Positions 1 through 7,974 of a stretch of 38,021 nt of DNA are shown here, in pieces. The DNA is from Ruminococcaceae bacterium UBA6416. GTDB taxonomy: Bacteria; Bacillota; Clostridia; Oscillospirales; Acutalibacteraceae. The translations under genes and the position numbers were made by a program. The stretch is from assembly GCA_002438505.1 (NCBI GenBank), contig DJPI01000022.1:1-38021 (forward strand). Direction: 5' to 3'. The notes under the pieces were generated by a model. It saw only the letters and a list, made by a program, of their open reading frames with translations, was not told where the DNA came from and searched no databases. The stretch's first letter is position 1. Each line of letters begins with the position of its first letter.

Positions 1-260
1 AGCTCCTTCTTGTAGCCCTCGCTGACGCCGGTCACCATGTTGGCGACGAGTGTGCGGGTAAGACCGTGAAGGGACTTGTTGAGCTTGGTGTCATCGGGGC
101 GCTTGACATGAACGGTCGCGCCTTCGACTTCGACAGCCATATTGTTGTGCACGGTTCTGGTAAGCTCGCCTTTGGCACCCTTAACGGTGACAGTGCTGCC
201 GTCCACCTGCACAGTAACCCCTGCGGGGATTGCGATGGGTTTGTTTCCTATGCGTGACAT
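1..260 (-). CDS. rplF: 50S ribosomal protein L6 (partial, C-terminus beyond window)
   Basis: N-terminal 86 residues of large-subunit protein L6, which binds 23S rRNA near the sarcin-ricin loop and the GTPase centre. The start reads MSRIGNKPIAIP, the usual L6 beginning, followed by the V.V...TV.VKG..G.L...(H) beta-strand pattern. It follows rpsH by 13 nt, as expected in the spc part of the S10-spc cluster. The gene is cut by the window edge, not visibly broken. L6 is normally about 180 residues. Confidence 0.95.
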   Translation of the reverse strand, partial: MSRIGNKPIAIPAGVTVQVDGSTVTVKGAKGELTRTVHNNMAVEVEGATVHVKRPDDTKLNKSLHGLTRTLVANMVTGVSEGYKKE

Positions 261-273
261 TTACAGCACCTCC

Positions 274-672
274 TTACCAGATAAACGCAAGGACTTCGCC
301 GCCGACATTGGCTTTGCGTGCATCCTTGTCCGTCATAATGCCCTTGCTTGTTGAGAGGATAGCGATGCCAAGACCCTTCATGACTCTGGGCATATCCTCG
401 CAGTTGGTATATATACGCAGACCGGGCTTTGAAACTCTGCGCAGACCGGTTATAACCTGTGACTTGTTGGGACCGTACTTGAGAGCGATCTCGATGACGC
501 CCTGCTTGCCGTCGTCCTCAACCTTGAATCCCTTGATGTAACCCTCATCAAGAAGAATTTGAGCAATCGCCTTCTTCATATTGGATGCGGGAATCTTCAC
601 CGTATCATGCTTTGCGGAATTCGCATTGCGGATTCTTGTGAGCATATCGGCGATGGAATCAGTAATTTGCAT
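274..672 (-). CDS. rpsH: 30S ribosomal protein S8
   Basis: 132 residues, the normal length. S8 binds the central domain of 16S rRNA and, in E. coli, also represses the spc mRNA. It begins MQITDSIADMLTRIRNA, the family signature, and ends in the conserved G...LS...G(I)MTD..AR..(N)VGGE.L..(I)W region. An AGGAGG site sits 9 nt before the ATG. It lies between rpsN and rplF in canonical order. Confidence 0.97.
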   Translation of the reverse strand: MQITDSIADMLTRIRNANSAKHDTVKIPASNMKKAIAQILLDEGYIKGFKVEDDGKQGVIEIALKYGPNKSQVITGLRRVSKPGLRIYTNCEDMPRVMKGLGIAILSTSKGIMTDKDARKANVGGEVLAFIW

Positions 673-702
673 ACTGTTGAACCTCCTTTTGCAATTGCTC
701 TT

Positions 703-888
703 TTACCAGCTGGCCTTCTTGACGCCGGGGATCTGACCGGCATGAGCCAGCTCTCTGAAGCAGATGCGGCATACTCCGTATTTGCGAAGATAGGCGTGCG
801 GTCTGCCGCAGATCTTACATCTGTTGTAAGCCCTTGAAGAATACTTAGCGGGTCTAGCCTGCTTAACCTTCATGGATGTTTTGGCCAC
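703..888 (-). CDS. rpsN: 30S ribosomal protein S14, zinc-binding type Z
   Basis: 61-residue short S14 of the zinc-containing type, with Cys24, Cys27, Cys40 and Cys43 forming the C4 site (CKICG and CRICF). It assembles late into the head of the 30S subunit. The start is GTG with a GGAGG site upstream. Low-GC Gram-positives often carry this form in the S10 cluster and sometimes a zinc-free paralogue elsewhere; none is visible here. Confidence 0.96.
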   Translation of the reverse strand: MAKTSMKVKQARPAKYSSRAYNRCKICGRPHAYLRKYGVCRICFRELAHAGQIPGVKKASW

Positions 889-900
889 CGTAATTCCTCC

Positions 901-1443
901 TTATTTTGCGAACGGAGCGCCCATGAGAGTGAGCAGCTCGCGTGCCTCTTCATCAGTATTAGCTGTTGTGACAAAGCAAATATCCATGCCTCTGACCTTG
1001 TCAATCTTGTCGTACTCGATCTCGGGGAATATCAGCTGTTCCTTGATACCCAGAGAATAGTTGCCTCTGCCGTCGAAAGAGTTCGGGTTGATACCTCTGA
1101 AGTCTCTGACGCGGGGAAGAGCGAGATTGAAGAACCTGTCAAGGAACTCATACATTCTGTCTCCCCTGAGGGTAACCTTGGCACCGATTACCATGCCTTC
1201 ACGGAGCTTGAAGTTAGCGATCGACTTCTTCGCTCTGCACATCACGGGTCTCTGACCGGTGATCTGCATGAGGTCGGAGACGACGGAATCGAGAACCTTG
1301 GAGTTCTCTCTTGCCTCGCCGCAAGCGATGTTGACCACAATCTTGTCAAGCTTCGGGATCTGCATGACGCTCTTATACTCGAACTTCTTCATAAGAGCAG
1401 GTGCAACTTCGTTTATATAGGTCTCTTTTAACCTTGCTGCCAT
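901..1443 (-). CDS. rplE: 50S ribosomal protein L5
   Basis: About 180 residues, the normal L5 length; it binds 5S rRNA in the central protuberance. Landmarks are MAARLKETY at the start, a KIVVN segment, the GQRP....KKSI.NFK..EG..IG..VTLRG block, and a C-terminal GM(D)I...T.A..DEEA..LL segment. I chose the second ATG at 1443: GGAGGAG lies 7 nt ahead of it but only 1 nt ahead of the first ATG at 1449. Confidence 0.96.
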   Translation of the reverse strand: MAARLKETYINEVAPALMKKFEYKSVMQIPKLDKIVVNIACGEARENSKVLDSVVSDLMQITGQRPVMCRAKKSIANFKLREGMVIGAKVTLRGDRMYEFLDRFFNLALPRVRDFRGINPNSFDGRGNYSLGIKEQLIFPEIEYDKIDKVRGMDICFVTTANTDEEARELLTLMGAPFAK

Positions 1444-1458
1444 TGTCATGCTCCTCCC

Positions 1459-1788
1459 TTATTCGAATTCTGCAAGGCAGTCGCTCTTCTTGCATGTGCG
1501 GACTTTCTTGCCTTTTGCGTTGATCTTGCTGCCGGTTCTGGTGGGTCTGCCGCACTTGGGGCAAACGAGCTGAACCTTATCTGCATAAAGGGCGCTTTCA
1601 GCCTTGATGAGACCGCCGGCCTCACCCATCTTGCGGGGCTTAACGTGCTTCGTGACGATATTCACGCCCTCGACAATAACCTTACCCTCGGAAGGGCTGA
1701 CCTGGAGGACCTTGCCTCTCTTGCCGCGGTACTTGCCGTTGATGACGACAACCTCGTCACCGGTCTTAACATGAACCTTATTACTCAT
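1459..1788 (-). CDS. rplX: 50S ribosomal protein L24 with C-terminal Cys pairs
   Basis: 109 residues. L24 starts assembly of the large subunit by binding the 5' end of 23S rRNA. The KOW segment is near residues 8-35 (DEVVVINGKYRGKRGKVLQV). The C-terminus has Cys76 and Cys79 (CPKCG) and Cys99 and Cys104, a zinc-ribbon-like arrangement. The second pair is spaced C-x4-C instead of the commoner C-x2-C, so metal binding is uncertain. GGAGGTG precedes the ATG. Confidence 0.95.
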   Translation of the reverse strand: MSNKVHVKTGDEVVVINGKYRGKRGKVLQVSPSEGKVIVEGVNIVTKHVKPRKMGEAGGLIKAESALYADKVQLVCPKCGRPTRTGSKINAKGKKVRTCKKSDCLAEFE

Positions 1789-1803
1789 CGTTGCACCTCC
1801 GCC

Positions 1804-2172
1804 TTAAAGCACTTCGGGAGCCAGAGAGAGGATCTTGAGATAATCTTTCTCGCGCAGCTCTCTCGCTACCGGTCCAAAGATACGAGTGCCTTTGGGATTT
1901 TTGTCTTCTTTGATGATAACAGCTGCATTCTCATCGAAGCGAATGTAGGTGCCGTCATCACGGCGAACTCCTTTTGCAGTACGAACTACGACTGCCTTAA
2001 CGACCTCGCCTTTTTTAACTACGCCGCCGGGTGCTGCTTTTTTAACCGAAGCAACTATGACGTCGCCGATATTGGCATACCTCCTGCCGGAACCTCCGAG
2101 AACGCGAATGCACATAATCTCCTTCGCGCCGGTGTTGTCGGCAACCTTGAGGTAACTCTGTTGCTGTATCAC
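1804..2172 (-). CDS. rplN: 50S ribosomal protein L14
   Basis: 122 residues, the exact usual length. L14 sits at the subunit interface and contacts 16S helix 14 (bridge B8). It begins MIQQQSYLKVADNTGAKE and keeps the conserved VLGGS.RRYA.IGD.I segment and the C-terminal E.Y.KI.SLAPEVL. The start codon is GTG with GGAGG 8 nt upstream. Confidence 0.96.
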   Translation of the reverse strand: MIQQQSYLKVADNTGAKEIMCIRVLGGSGRRYANIGDVIVASVKKAAPGGVVKKGEVVKAVVVRTAKGVRRDDGTYIRFDENAAVIIKEDKNPKGTRIFGPVARELREKDYLKILSLAPEVL

Positions 2173-2202
2173 AGTGTCTGCCTCCTTACTGTTACCAAAA
2201 AA

Positions 2203-2457
2203 TTATTTAGCCTTCTCGATGATCTCAACTACGCGCCATCTCTTGTCCTTGGACATCGGGCGGGTCTCCATGACGAGGACACGGTCGCCGATTCCGCAGG
2301 TGTTGTTCTCATCATGAGCCTTGAGCTTGATGGTGCGGTTAACGATCTTCTTGTAAAGCGGATGCTTTACCCTATCCTTGATGGAGACGACAACAGTCTT
2401 ATCCATCTTATCGCTGGTCACAATGCCAACGCGAGTTTTTCTGAGGTTTCTTTCCAT
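2203..2457 (-). CDS. rpsQ: 30S ribosomal protein S17
   Basis: 84 residues from the chosen start. S17 is a primary 16S rRNA binding protein with an OB fold. It begins MERNLRKTRVGIV and has the conserved SDKMDKTVVV..(D)..KHPLY.K segment. An upstream in-frame ATG at 2481 overlaps the rpmC stop, but GGGAGG ends 9 nt before the ATG at 2457 and the family start matches MERN, so 2457 is preferred. Confidence 0.95.
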   Translation of the reverse strand: MERNLRKTRVGIVTSDKMDKTVVVSIKDRVKHPLYKKIVNRTIKLKAHDENNTCGIGDRVLVMETRPMSKDKRWRVVEIIEKAK

Positions 2458-2477
2458 AAGTGTTGACCTCCCTTTCA

Positions 2478-2681
2478 TCACGAATTGGCGCCGTGAAGCT
2501 CGATATCGCGCTGAACTGTCTTAATGCGCGCTATGTCCTTCTTGACGGCACTGATTCGCATCGGGTTGTCGAGCTGGTTAACAGCCTGCTGGAAGCGCAG
2601 TTTGAAAAGCTCATCCTTTAACTCAAGCAGCTTAGCATCCAGCTCTTTGGCGGAAAGTTTTCTTATTTCACTGGCTTTCAT
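2478..2681 (-). CDS. rpmC: 50S ribosomal protein L29
   Basis: 67 residues, a small helical protein at the peptide exit tunnel near L23. It begins MKASEIRKLSAKEL and has the family core ELKDELFKLRFQ.A..QL.NP.RI...K..IAR. Its ATG overlaps the rplP stop by 4 nt, which suggests translational coupling. Confidence 0.95.
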   Translation of the reverse strand: MKASEIRKLSAKELDAKLLELKDELFKLRFQQAVNQLDNPMRISAVKKDIARIKTVQRDIELHGANS

Positions 2682-3106
2682 TCCTGTTCACCACCCGTTT
2701 CTTCCTTAGTTACAAATTTGCACTTGATGGGGAGCTTGTGAGCAGCAAGACGCATAGCCTCTTCTGCGAGCTCCTTATCAACGCCGGCAATTTCAAACAT
2801 GACTCTGCCGGGCTTAACAACGGCAACCCAATACTCGGGAGCACCTTTACCGGAACCCATTCGGGTTTCAGCCGGCTTCTGAGTAATGGGCTTATCGGGG
2901 AAGATCTTGATCCATACCTGACCGCCACGCTTAATGTAACGGGTCATTGCGATACGGGCCGCTTCAATCTGTCTTGAAGTGATCCACGCGGGCTCAAGAG
3001 CAACAAGACCGTAATCACCGTAAGTAACCTGATTGCCCTTGTGGGCTGCGCCCTTAAGACGGCCGCGCTGAACCTTACGGCGTTTAACACGTTTAGGCAT
3101 TAACAT
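2678..3106 (-). CDS. rplP: 50S ribosomal protein L16
   Basis: 142 residues. L16 organises the A-site and peptidyl-transferase region of 23S rRNA. Conserved parts include MLMPKRVKRRK, WITSRQIEAARIAMTRY, KIFPDKP.T.KP and MGSGKGAPEYWVAVVKPG. Translation probably starts at the ATG at 3106: it overlaps the rpsC stop as TAATG, lies 9 nt after GGAGG, and matches the MLLPKR start of Bacillus L16. The ATG at 3100 is the alternative. Confidence 0.96.
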   Translation of the reverse strand: MLMPKRVKRRKVQRGRLKGAAHKGNQVTYGDYGLVALEPAWITSRQIEAARIAMTRYIKRGGQVWIKIFPDKPITQKPAETRMGSGKGAPEYWVAVVKPGRVMFEIAGVDKELAEEAMRLAAHKLPIKCKFVTKEETGGEQE

Positions 3107-3807
3107 TATCTTGCTCCTCCTTCCTTGCGCTGTCTGGGACGGCGGCGTTCCGGACGGCGGCGGTCTTCATTGTTTGAAACCTGAAGAACTTCACCGCTGT
3201 AAATCCAAACCTTAACGCCGATGCGTCCGTAAGTTGTTTTTGCCTCGGCAAAACCATAGTCGATGTCGGCACGGATTGTCTGAAGGGGAATCGTGCCTTC
3301 CTTATAGGTTTCGCTTCTTGCAATTTCGGCACCGCCGAGACGGCCCGAGGCCTGGCATTTGATACCCTTTGCGCCAAGCTTCATTGCTCTTCCGATTGCC
3401 TGCTTAAGAGCACGGCGGAAGGAAATTCTTCTTTCGAGCTGAGCAGCAATGTTTTCGGCAACGAGCTGAGCGTTGACGTCCGGGTTCTTGATCTCAACGA
3501 TGTTGAGAGAAACGCTCTTTCCGAGCTTCTTTTCAAGGGTAGCCTTGAGCTTTTCAATTTCTGCGCCGCCGCGGCCGATAACCATGCCGGGCTTTGCAAC
3601 GTGAATGTTGATTCTTACGCGGCTTGCGCTGCGCTCAATTTCAACTTTGGGAACTCCTGCGGGAGCAAGTGTTTCAAGGAGATATTCACGAAGCTTATAA
3701 TCTTCAACGAGTGTATCGCCGAAGTCATGCTTCTTAGCATACCAACGAGATTCCCAGTCCTTAATAACACCGACTCTCAGGCCGTTAGGATTAACTTTCT
3801 GACCCAT
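3106..3807 (-). CDS. rpsC: 30S ribosomal protein S3
   Basis: 233 residues. S3 lies at the mRNA entry channel and has helicase-related function with S4 and S5. It begins MGQKVNPNGLRVGVI. The type II KH domain has its GxxG loop near residues 75-81 (GMVIGRGG). The C-terminal domain has the GRLGGAEIAR..(Y).EG.(I)PLQT.RADIDYG signature. The extreme C-terminus is a short Arg-rich tail. Confidence 0.97.
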   Translation of the reverse strand: MGQKVNPNGLRVGVIKDWESRWYAKKHDFGDTLVEDYKLREYLLETLAPAGVPKVEIERSASRVRINIHVAKPGMVIGRGGAEIEKLKATLEKKLGKSVSLNIVEIKNPDVNAQLVAENIAAQLERRISFRRALKQAIGRAMKLGAKGIKCQASGRLGGAEIARSETYKEGTIPLQTIRADIDYGFAEAKTTYGRIGVKVWIYSGEVLQVSNNEDRRRPERRRPRQRKEGGAR

Positions 3808-3826
3808 TGTATTACCTCCTCCTCAC

Positions 3827-4159
3827 TTATTCTGCTTCCTTGAGAACAAGGGTGATGTGCGACGTCTTCTTGTTGATTCTGTATGCACGACCCTGAGCTC
3901 TCGGTCTGATTCTTTTAAGTGTCGGACCCTGACCCACATAGCATTCTGCAACGTAGAGTCTTGAAGTGTCCATATCTTTATTTTCCGCGTTAGCCATTGC
4001 GGACTTCAAAAGCTTTGAGACAATCTCACACGCAGCCTTGGGCGTGTATTTGAGAATTGCCATGGCTTTGTCAGCAGGCTGGTTACGGATAAGGTCGAGA
4101 ACAATCTTGACCTTACGCGGCGCAATACGCACAAAAGTTACTTTTGCTGTTGCTTCCAT
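3827..4159 (-). CDS. rplV: 50S ribosomal protein L22
   Basis: 110 residues. L22 lines the peptide exit tunnel, and its beta-hairpin loop influences macrolide sensitivity. Signature segments are ARV-like RIAPRKVKIVLDLIR, a SAMANAENK core, and the C-terminal P.LKRIRPRAQGRAYRI.K.TSHIT. The hairpin looks intact, with no deletion or insertion. Confidence 0.96.
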   Translation of the reverse strand: MEATAKVTFVRIAPRKVKIVLDLIRNQPADKAMAILKYTPKAACEIVSKLLKSAMANAENKDMDTSRLYVAECYVGQGPTLKRIRPRAQGRAYRINKKTSHITLVLKEAE

Positions 4160-4182
4160 TGTAATACACTCCTTTCGACTGA

Positions 4183-4464
4183 TTATTTACCGTTGTTCGA
4201 GGTTTTTGAACCGGCGTGGCCTCTGAAGGTTCTTGTTGGGGCGAACTCACCGAGCTTGTGGCCAACCATGTCCTCGGTAACATAAACGGGAACGTGCTTG
4301 CGTCCGTCATGAACCGCAAAAGTGTGGCCGACGAAATCCGGGAAGATGGTGGAGCTGCGGCTCCACGTTTTAAGAACGATTTTTTCGCCCTTTTCGTTCA
4401 TCTTGGTGACTCTGTCATACAGCTTTTCCTGCACGAAAGGTCCTTTCTTAGTGCTTCTGCTCAT
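4183..4464 (-). CDS. rpsS: 30S ribosomal protein S19
   Basis: 93 residues. S19 sits in the 30S head and contacts 16S rRNA near the A-site tRNA. It begins MSRSTKKGPFVQEKL and includes WSRSSTIFPDFVGHTFAVHDG and GHKLGEFAPTRTFRGHAG, all family hallmarks. It is spaced normally between rplB and rplV. Confidence 0.97.
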   Translation of the reverse strand: MSRSTKKGPFVQEKLYDRVTKMNEKGEKIVLKTWSRSSTIFPDFVGHTFAVHDGRKHVPVYVTEDMVGHKLGEFAPTRTFRGHAGSKTSNNGK

Positions 4465-4489
4465 TATTCATAGCTCCTTTCATCGACCG

Positions 4490-5323
4490 TTATCTGTCGT
4501 TGCGACGCTTAACAATAAGCTTGTCGGAACGATTCTTCTTAGCGCGAGTCTTGTAGCCGAGAGCAGGCTTGCCCCACGGGGTAACAGGGCCGGGACGACC
4601 GATGGGTGACTTTCCTTCACCACCGCCGTGCGGGTGGTCGCACGGGTTCATGACCGAACCGCGGACTGTAGGTCTGATACCGAGATGACGGGTGCGTCCT
4701 GCCTTACCGATCTTGACGTTCTCGTGGTCGCCGTTGCCAACAACACCGATGGTTGCCATGCACTTTTCGGAAACCTTGCGCAGTTCGCTTGACGGGAGTC
4801 TGAGAAGAGCAAAGCCGCCCTCCTTAGCCATAAGCTGAGCCGCGTTGCCCGCTGCTCTTGCAAGCTGGCCGCCTCTTCCGGGATAAAGCTCGACGTTGTG
4901 GATGAAGGTACCGGTGGGGATATTGGTGAGGGGAAGAGCGTTGCCCGGCTTAATGTCGGCGCCGGCTCCGGCTTCAACCTTGTCTCCAACCTTGAGTCCT
5001 TCGGGAGCAAGAATGTATCTCTTTTCGCCGTCCTCATATTCAAGAAGAGCGATGTGAGCCGATCTGTTGGGATCGTATTCAAGAGTTTTGACCGTTGCAA
5101 AAACGTCAAACTTGTCTCTCTTGAAGTCGATGATACGATACTTTCTTCTGTTTCCGCCGCCGCGGTGGCGAACGGTGATGCGTCCGTAGCTGTTACGGCC
5201 GCTCTTTTTGTTGAGAGTAGTGAGAAGACTTCTCTCCGGGCCGCACTTTGAAAGTGCGGAGTAGTCTGTATACGACATATTACGGGTGCCGTTTGTTACA
5301 GGCTTCATAAAACGAATTGACAT
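4490..5323 (-). CDS. rplB: 50S ribosomal protein L2
   Basis: 277 residues from the chosen start. L2 supports subunit association and peptidyl-transferase assembly. It begins MSIRFMKPVTNGTRNM, and the near-invariant HPHGGGEGKSPIGRPGPVTP region is present, with the key His in the HGGGEG loop. An in-frame ATG at 5371 would add 16 residues, but AAGGAGTG lies 7 nt before the ATG at 5323 and the family start matches there. Confidence 0.97.
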   Translation of the reverse strand: MSIRFMKPVTNGTRNMSYTDYSALSKCGPERSLLTTLNKKSGRNSYGRITVRHRGGGNRRKYRIIDFKRDKFDVFATVKTLEYDPNRSAHIALLEYEDGEKRYILAPEGLKVGDKVEAGAGADIKPGNALPLTNIPTGTFIHNVELYPGRGGQLARAAGNAAQLMAKEGGFALLRLPSSELRKVSEKCMATIGVVGNGDHENVKIGKAGRTRHLGIRPTVRGSVMNPCDHPHGGGEGKSPIGRPGPVTPWGKPALGYKTRAKKNRSDKLIVKRRNDR

Positions 5324-5416
5324 TTTATTACACTCCTTAAAGCGGTTTAGCGGAGGATTGTCAACCTCCATACATTACCGCCGGATTTTTTAGGGATTGC
5401 TCAGTAACTTACGTTA

Positions 5417-5713
5417 TTAGAGGAGACCGTCAAAGAAATCAATCGTCTTTGAGTCCTCGGTGAGGGTAACGATTGCCTTTTTCCAAGCGGCGGTGTAGCC
5501 TTCATAGCGGCCGTATCTTCTGAGGTGACCCTTGCAGCTGATGGTGTTAACCTTTGCAACCTTGACGCCGAAAACTTCTTCAACGGCCTTTGCAATTTCA
5601 GCCTTGTTTGCATCCTTTGCAACCTTAAAGGTGTACTTTTTGAATGCGGTTCCCATCATGCTCTCTTCGGTGATGATGGGCTTGAGGATGATGTCATGTG
5701 ATAATTTGCTCAT
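5417..5713 (-). CDS. rplW: 50S ribosomal protein L23
   Basis: 98 residues. L23 lies at the tunnel exit and docks trigger factor and SRP. Recognisable parts are HDIILKPIITEESM and the YTFKVAKDANKAEIAKAVEEVFGVKV..VNT core. Its ATG overlaps the rplD stop by one base, and about 90 nt separate it from rplB. Confidence 0.95.
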   Translation of the reverse strand: MSKLSHDIILKPIITEESMMGTAFKKYTFKVAKDANKAEIAKAVEEVFGVKVAKVNTISCKGHLRRYGRYEGYTAAWKKAIVTLTEDSKTIDFFDGLL

Positions 5714-6336
5714 TATGCATATACCTCCTCGATCTTAGCAACAGCGTCCTTGAGGACAACGAGGGTGTTGCAGTTGAGAATATCGTAAACATTGAGGGTG
5801 TTGACAAGCGAAACCTTTACGCCTGCAATGTTCCTTGCGCTTCTGTAAACGATATCGTCCTTTTCGGGAAGAACAAGAAGAACTTTCTTTCCGGTTTCAA
5901 GAGCCGAGAGAACCTTAACAATTTCCTTGGTCTTGATAGCCTCAAGCTTGAGTGAATCAAGAACAACCATCTCGCTCGCGGCAACCTTTGAGGAGAGAGC
6001 CGACTTCATTGCAAGCTTTCTGACCTTCCTGTTGACTGAGAAGCCGTAGCTTCTGGGCTTGGGGCCGTGTGCAATACCGCCGTGATACCACTGCGGAGCT
6101 CTTGTTGAGCCCTGTCTTGCGCGGCCGGAGCCTTTTTGCTTCCAGGGCTTCTTTCCGCCGCCGGAAACTTCTGAGCGTGTCAGGGTTGACTGTGTGCCCT
6201 GACGCTGATTTGCCAGATAATTGACAACAACGATGTGCATTGCAGACGTGTTGGGAACAATACCGAAGATACCCTCGGAAAGCTCAAGATCGGAAACTTT
6301 CTTTCCGCTTACGTCGAATACTGATACGTTAGGCAT
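5713..6336 (-). CDS. rplD: 50S ribosomal protein L4
   Basis: 207 residues. L4 binds 23S rRNA domain I and extends a loop into the exit tunnel; in E. coli it also represses the S10 operon through the leader RNA. The loop region GGGKKPWKQKGSGRARQGS.R.PQW..GG is clear. Whether L4 acts on this window's leader cannot be told from sequence. Confidence 0.96.
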   Translation of the reverse strand: MPNVSVFDVSGKKVSDLELSEGIFGIVPNTSAMHIVVVNYLANQRQGTQSTLTRSEVSGGGKKPWKQKGSGRARQGSTRAPQWYHGGIAHGPKPRSYGFSVNRKVRKLAMKSALSSKVAASEMVVLDSLKLEAIKTKEIVKVLSALETGKKVLLVLPEKDDIVYRSARNIAGVKVSLVNTLNVYDILNCNTLVVLKDAVAKIEEVYA

Positions 6337-6353
6337 TTAGAGCAACTCCTTTC

Positions 6354-6989
6354 TTACGCTTTTTTAACGCTGTTAACTACCATAACGATGCCCTTCTTGG
6401 GACCGGGGACTGCGCCCTTGATAGCGATGAGGTTGTTTTCTGAATCAACCTTAACAACGTCCAAATTCTGAATTGTGACGCGTTCTGCGCCGAGATGACC
6501 GGCAAGCTTTTTTCCCTTGTAAACTCTTGAGGGATCGGAGCAAGCGCCGAGGGAGCCGGCGTGTCTTGCAACGGGGCCGGTACCGTGGGACTCTTTGAGC
6601 CTTGAGAAGTTCCATCTCTTGATTGCGCCCGCGGTTCCCTTACCCTTGCTGGTGCCGATTACGTCAACCTTTTCACCGGCGGCAAAGATGTCAGCCTTAA
6701 CAATGTCTCCAACATTGAGAGCGGAGCAATCATCGAGTCTGAACTCACGAAGAACTTTCTTGGGAGCAACATTGGCCTTGTCAAAGTGACCCTTCATAGG
6801 CTTGTTCACTCTGGTGACCTTCTTGTCGTCAAAGCCGAGCTGAACGGCTTCATAGCCGTCATTTTCAGCAGTTTTCTTTTGAACAACTGCGCACGGTCCG
6901 AGCTCAACGACCGTTACGGGAACAACATTTCCCTTTTCATCGAAAACCTGGGTCATTCCGAGTTTTCTGCCGATAAGACCTTTTTTCAT
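6354..6989 (-). CDS. rplC: 50S ribosomal protein L3
   Basis: 211 residues. L3 binds the 3' end of 23S rRNA and reaches the peptidyl-transferase centre. It begins MKKGLIGRKLGMTQVFDE, and the loop region SHGTGPVARHAGSLGACSDPSRV.KGKKLAGH is present, including the Gln-or-equivalent methylation neighbourhood. The 100-nt gap to rpsJ is the largest inside this operon. Confidence 0.96.
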   Translation of the reverse strand: MKKGLIGRKLGMTQVFDEKGNVVPVTVVELGPCAVVQKKTAENDGYEAVQLGFDDKKVTRVNKPMKGHFDKANVAPKKVLREFRLDDCSALNVGDIVKADIFAAGEKVDVIGTSKGKGTAGAIKRWNFSRLKESHGTGPVARHAGSLGACSDPSRVYKGKKLAGHLGAERVTIQNLDVVKVDSENNLIAIKGAVPGPKKGIVMVVNSVKKA

Positions 6990-7089
6990 TTGAATTAATC
7001 CTCCTTTGGTTATTGGTTGGACCTTTTGCCAACGTGACCTTTCGGTTAAGCGCGGGTATATTATAAACGGAAAAGAAAAGATTCAGTTG

Positions 7090-7401
7090 TTATCTTTTGA
7101 TTTCAATTTCAACGCTTGCCGGAATTTCAAGATTTGTCAGAGCCTCCACGGTCTTGGGTGTAGGTCTGATGATGTCAATGAGTCTTTTGTGGGTTCTCTG
7201 TTCAAACTGCTCACGGCTGTCCTTATACTTGTGAACAGCGCGCAGGATGGTGACGATTTCCTTCTCTGTCGGAAGGGGGATCGGACCGGAAACGGTGGCG
7301 TTGGTGCGCTTAGCCGCTTCAACGATCATTTCCGCCGCCTTGTCAACGAGGTTGTGATCGTATCCCTTGAGTCTGATACGGATTTTTTCCTTTACTGCCA
7401 T
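7090..7401 (-). CDS. rpsJ: 30S ribosomal protein S10
   Basis: 103 residues, first gene of the operon. S10 is in the 30S head and doubles as NusE in antitermination complexes. Signature parts are KIRIRLKGYDH.L.D, GPIPLPTEKEI.TILRAVHKYKDSREQFEQRTHKRLIDI. The ATG follows AGGAGG. Transcription very likely comes from the promoter at 7752-7780 through a long leader. Confidence 0.97.
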   Translation of the reverse strand: MAVKEKIRIRLKGYDHNLVDKAAEMIVEAAKRTNATVSGPIPLPTEKEIVTILRAVHKYKDSREQFEQRTHKRLIDIIRPTPKTVEALTNLEIPASVEIEIKR

Positions 7402-7745
7402 TGATTACGCCTCCTAATAAAATTGGCGGGCCGCGCTTTTATCAACCTTTCCGGGTGTTTTCAAGTTCCCCATTTAAAAACCGGAAACCAAAAATATTTC
7501 CGGCAAGGCGCAGACATACTTCGCCCGAAAGCGAAATACGCCCCAAAAGCGCATTTCACGAATATGCCGTTGAGCAAAGCCCACGCAAGAGACGGCATAC
7601 TGAAAGTGAATATAGATCGCCCGGTTTAAAATCGGACATACTCCGCGGAAATTTCCTGCCTCATAAGGGCAGCCACCTCCCGCATCATCGCATATCGTTT
7701 GGTTGTGAAAGGACATAGTTATACCCATACTACGCCTACACACGC
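7402..7745 (-). promoter_or_regulatory. Structured 5' leader of the S10 operon
   Basis: About 345 nt lie between the predicted start of transcription (~7745) and rpsJ with no convincing gene. Seen on the RNA strand in order: a CTGCC/GGCAG hairpin near 7661-7677, a perfect 8-bp inverted repeat TATGCCGT/ACGGCATA (7563-7599), TTCGC/GCGAA (7520-7535), and CCGGAAA/TTTCCGG followed by five U (7476-7503). Leader regulation of this operon is known in other bacteria, but I cannot match this RNA to a named class. The regulatory role is inferred. Confidence 0.6.
7476..7503 (-). terminator. Terminator-like hairpin (possible attenuator) in the S10 leader
   Basis: Minus-strand RNA has a perfect 7-bp stem CCGGAAA/TTTCCGG with a 9-nt loop, directly followed by TTTTT. 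It lies about 80 nt before rpsJ, inside the leader, so it would stop transcription before the first gene unless overridden. Stem and U-run are modest, so efficiency is uncertain. Confidence 0.5.
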
Positions 7746-7751
7746 TCGAAT

Positions 7752-7780
7752 ATCTTAACACAAAGATTGTTAATTGTCAA
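7752..7780 (-). promoter_or_regulatory. Sigma-A promoter of the S10 operon
   Basis: On the minus strand TTGACA (7775-7780), a 17-bp spacer and TAAGAT (7752-7757). The -35 is perfect consensus and the -10 is 5/6 to TATAAT. It is positioned to start the long leader before rpsJ. Confidence 0.85.
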
Positions 7781-7921
7781 CGATTTTCGCTCAAAAAGTT
7801 TGTTAAAAACATAGATTTTTTTGTGTCCTCTCTCCCCTTTCAAGATAGGGTGTCCTTCACTTTCAAAAGCCCAAGATGTTGGGGCAAAGAAAGCGCACAG
7901 CGAAGAATAAAAGCCAAATTA

Positions 7922-7965
7922 AAACCCGGCCTGCTCTGAAAAAACGCTCAAAACAGGCCGGGTTT
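7922..7965 (-). terminator. Terminator after iscU
   Basis: A 12-bp perfect stem AAACCCGGCCTG/CAGGCCGGGTTT with a 20-nt loop, immediately past the iscU stop, followed on the minus strand by TTTTAATTT. This ends the isc operon before the S10 promoter. Confidence 0.85.
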
Positions 7966-7974
7966 GTTTAATAA

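Noticed and set aside
1645..2466. Long plus-strand open frame across rplN/rpsQ
   Set aside because: It is the reverse strand of clear ribosomal protein genes, with no family match and no ribosome site.
7474..7761. 95-codon frame in the S10 leader
   Set aside because: It overlaps the promoter, hairpins and terminator-like element, has no ribosome site and no recognisable content.
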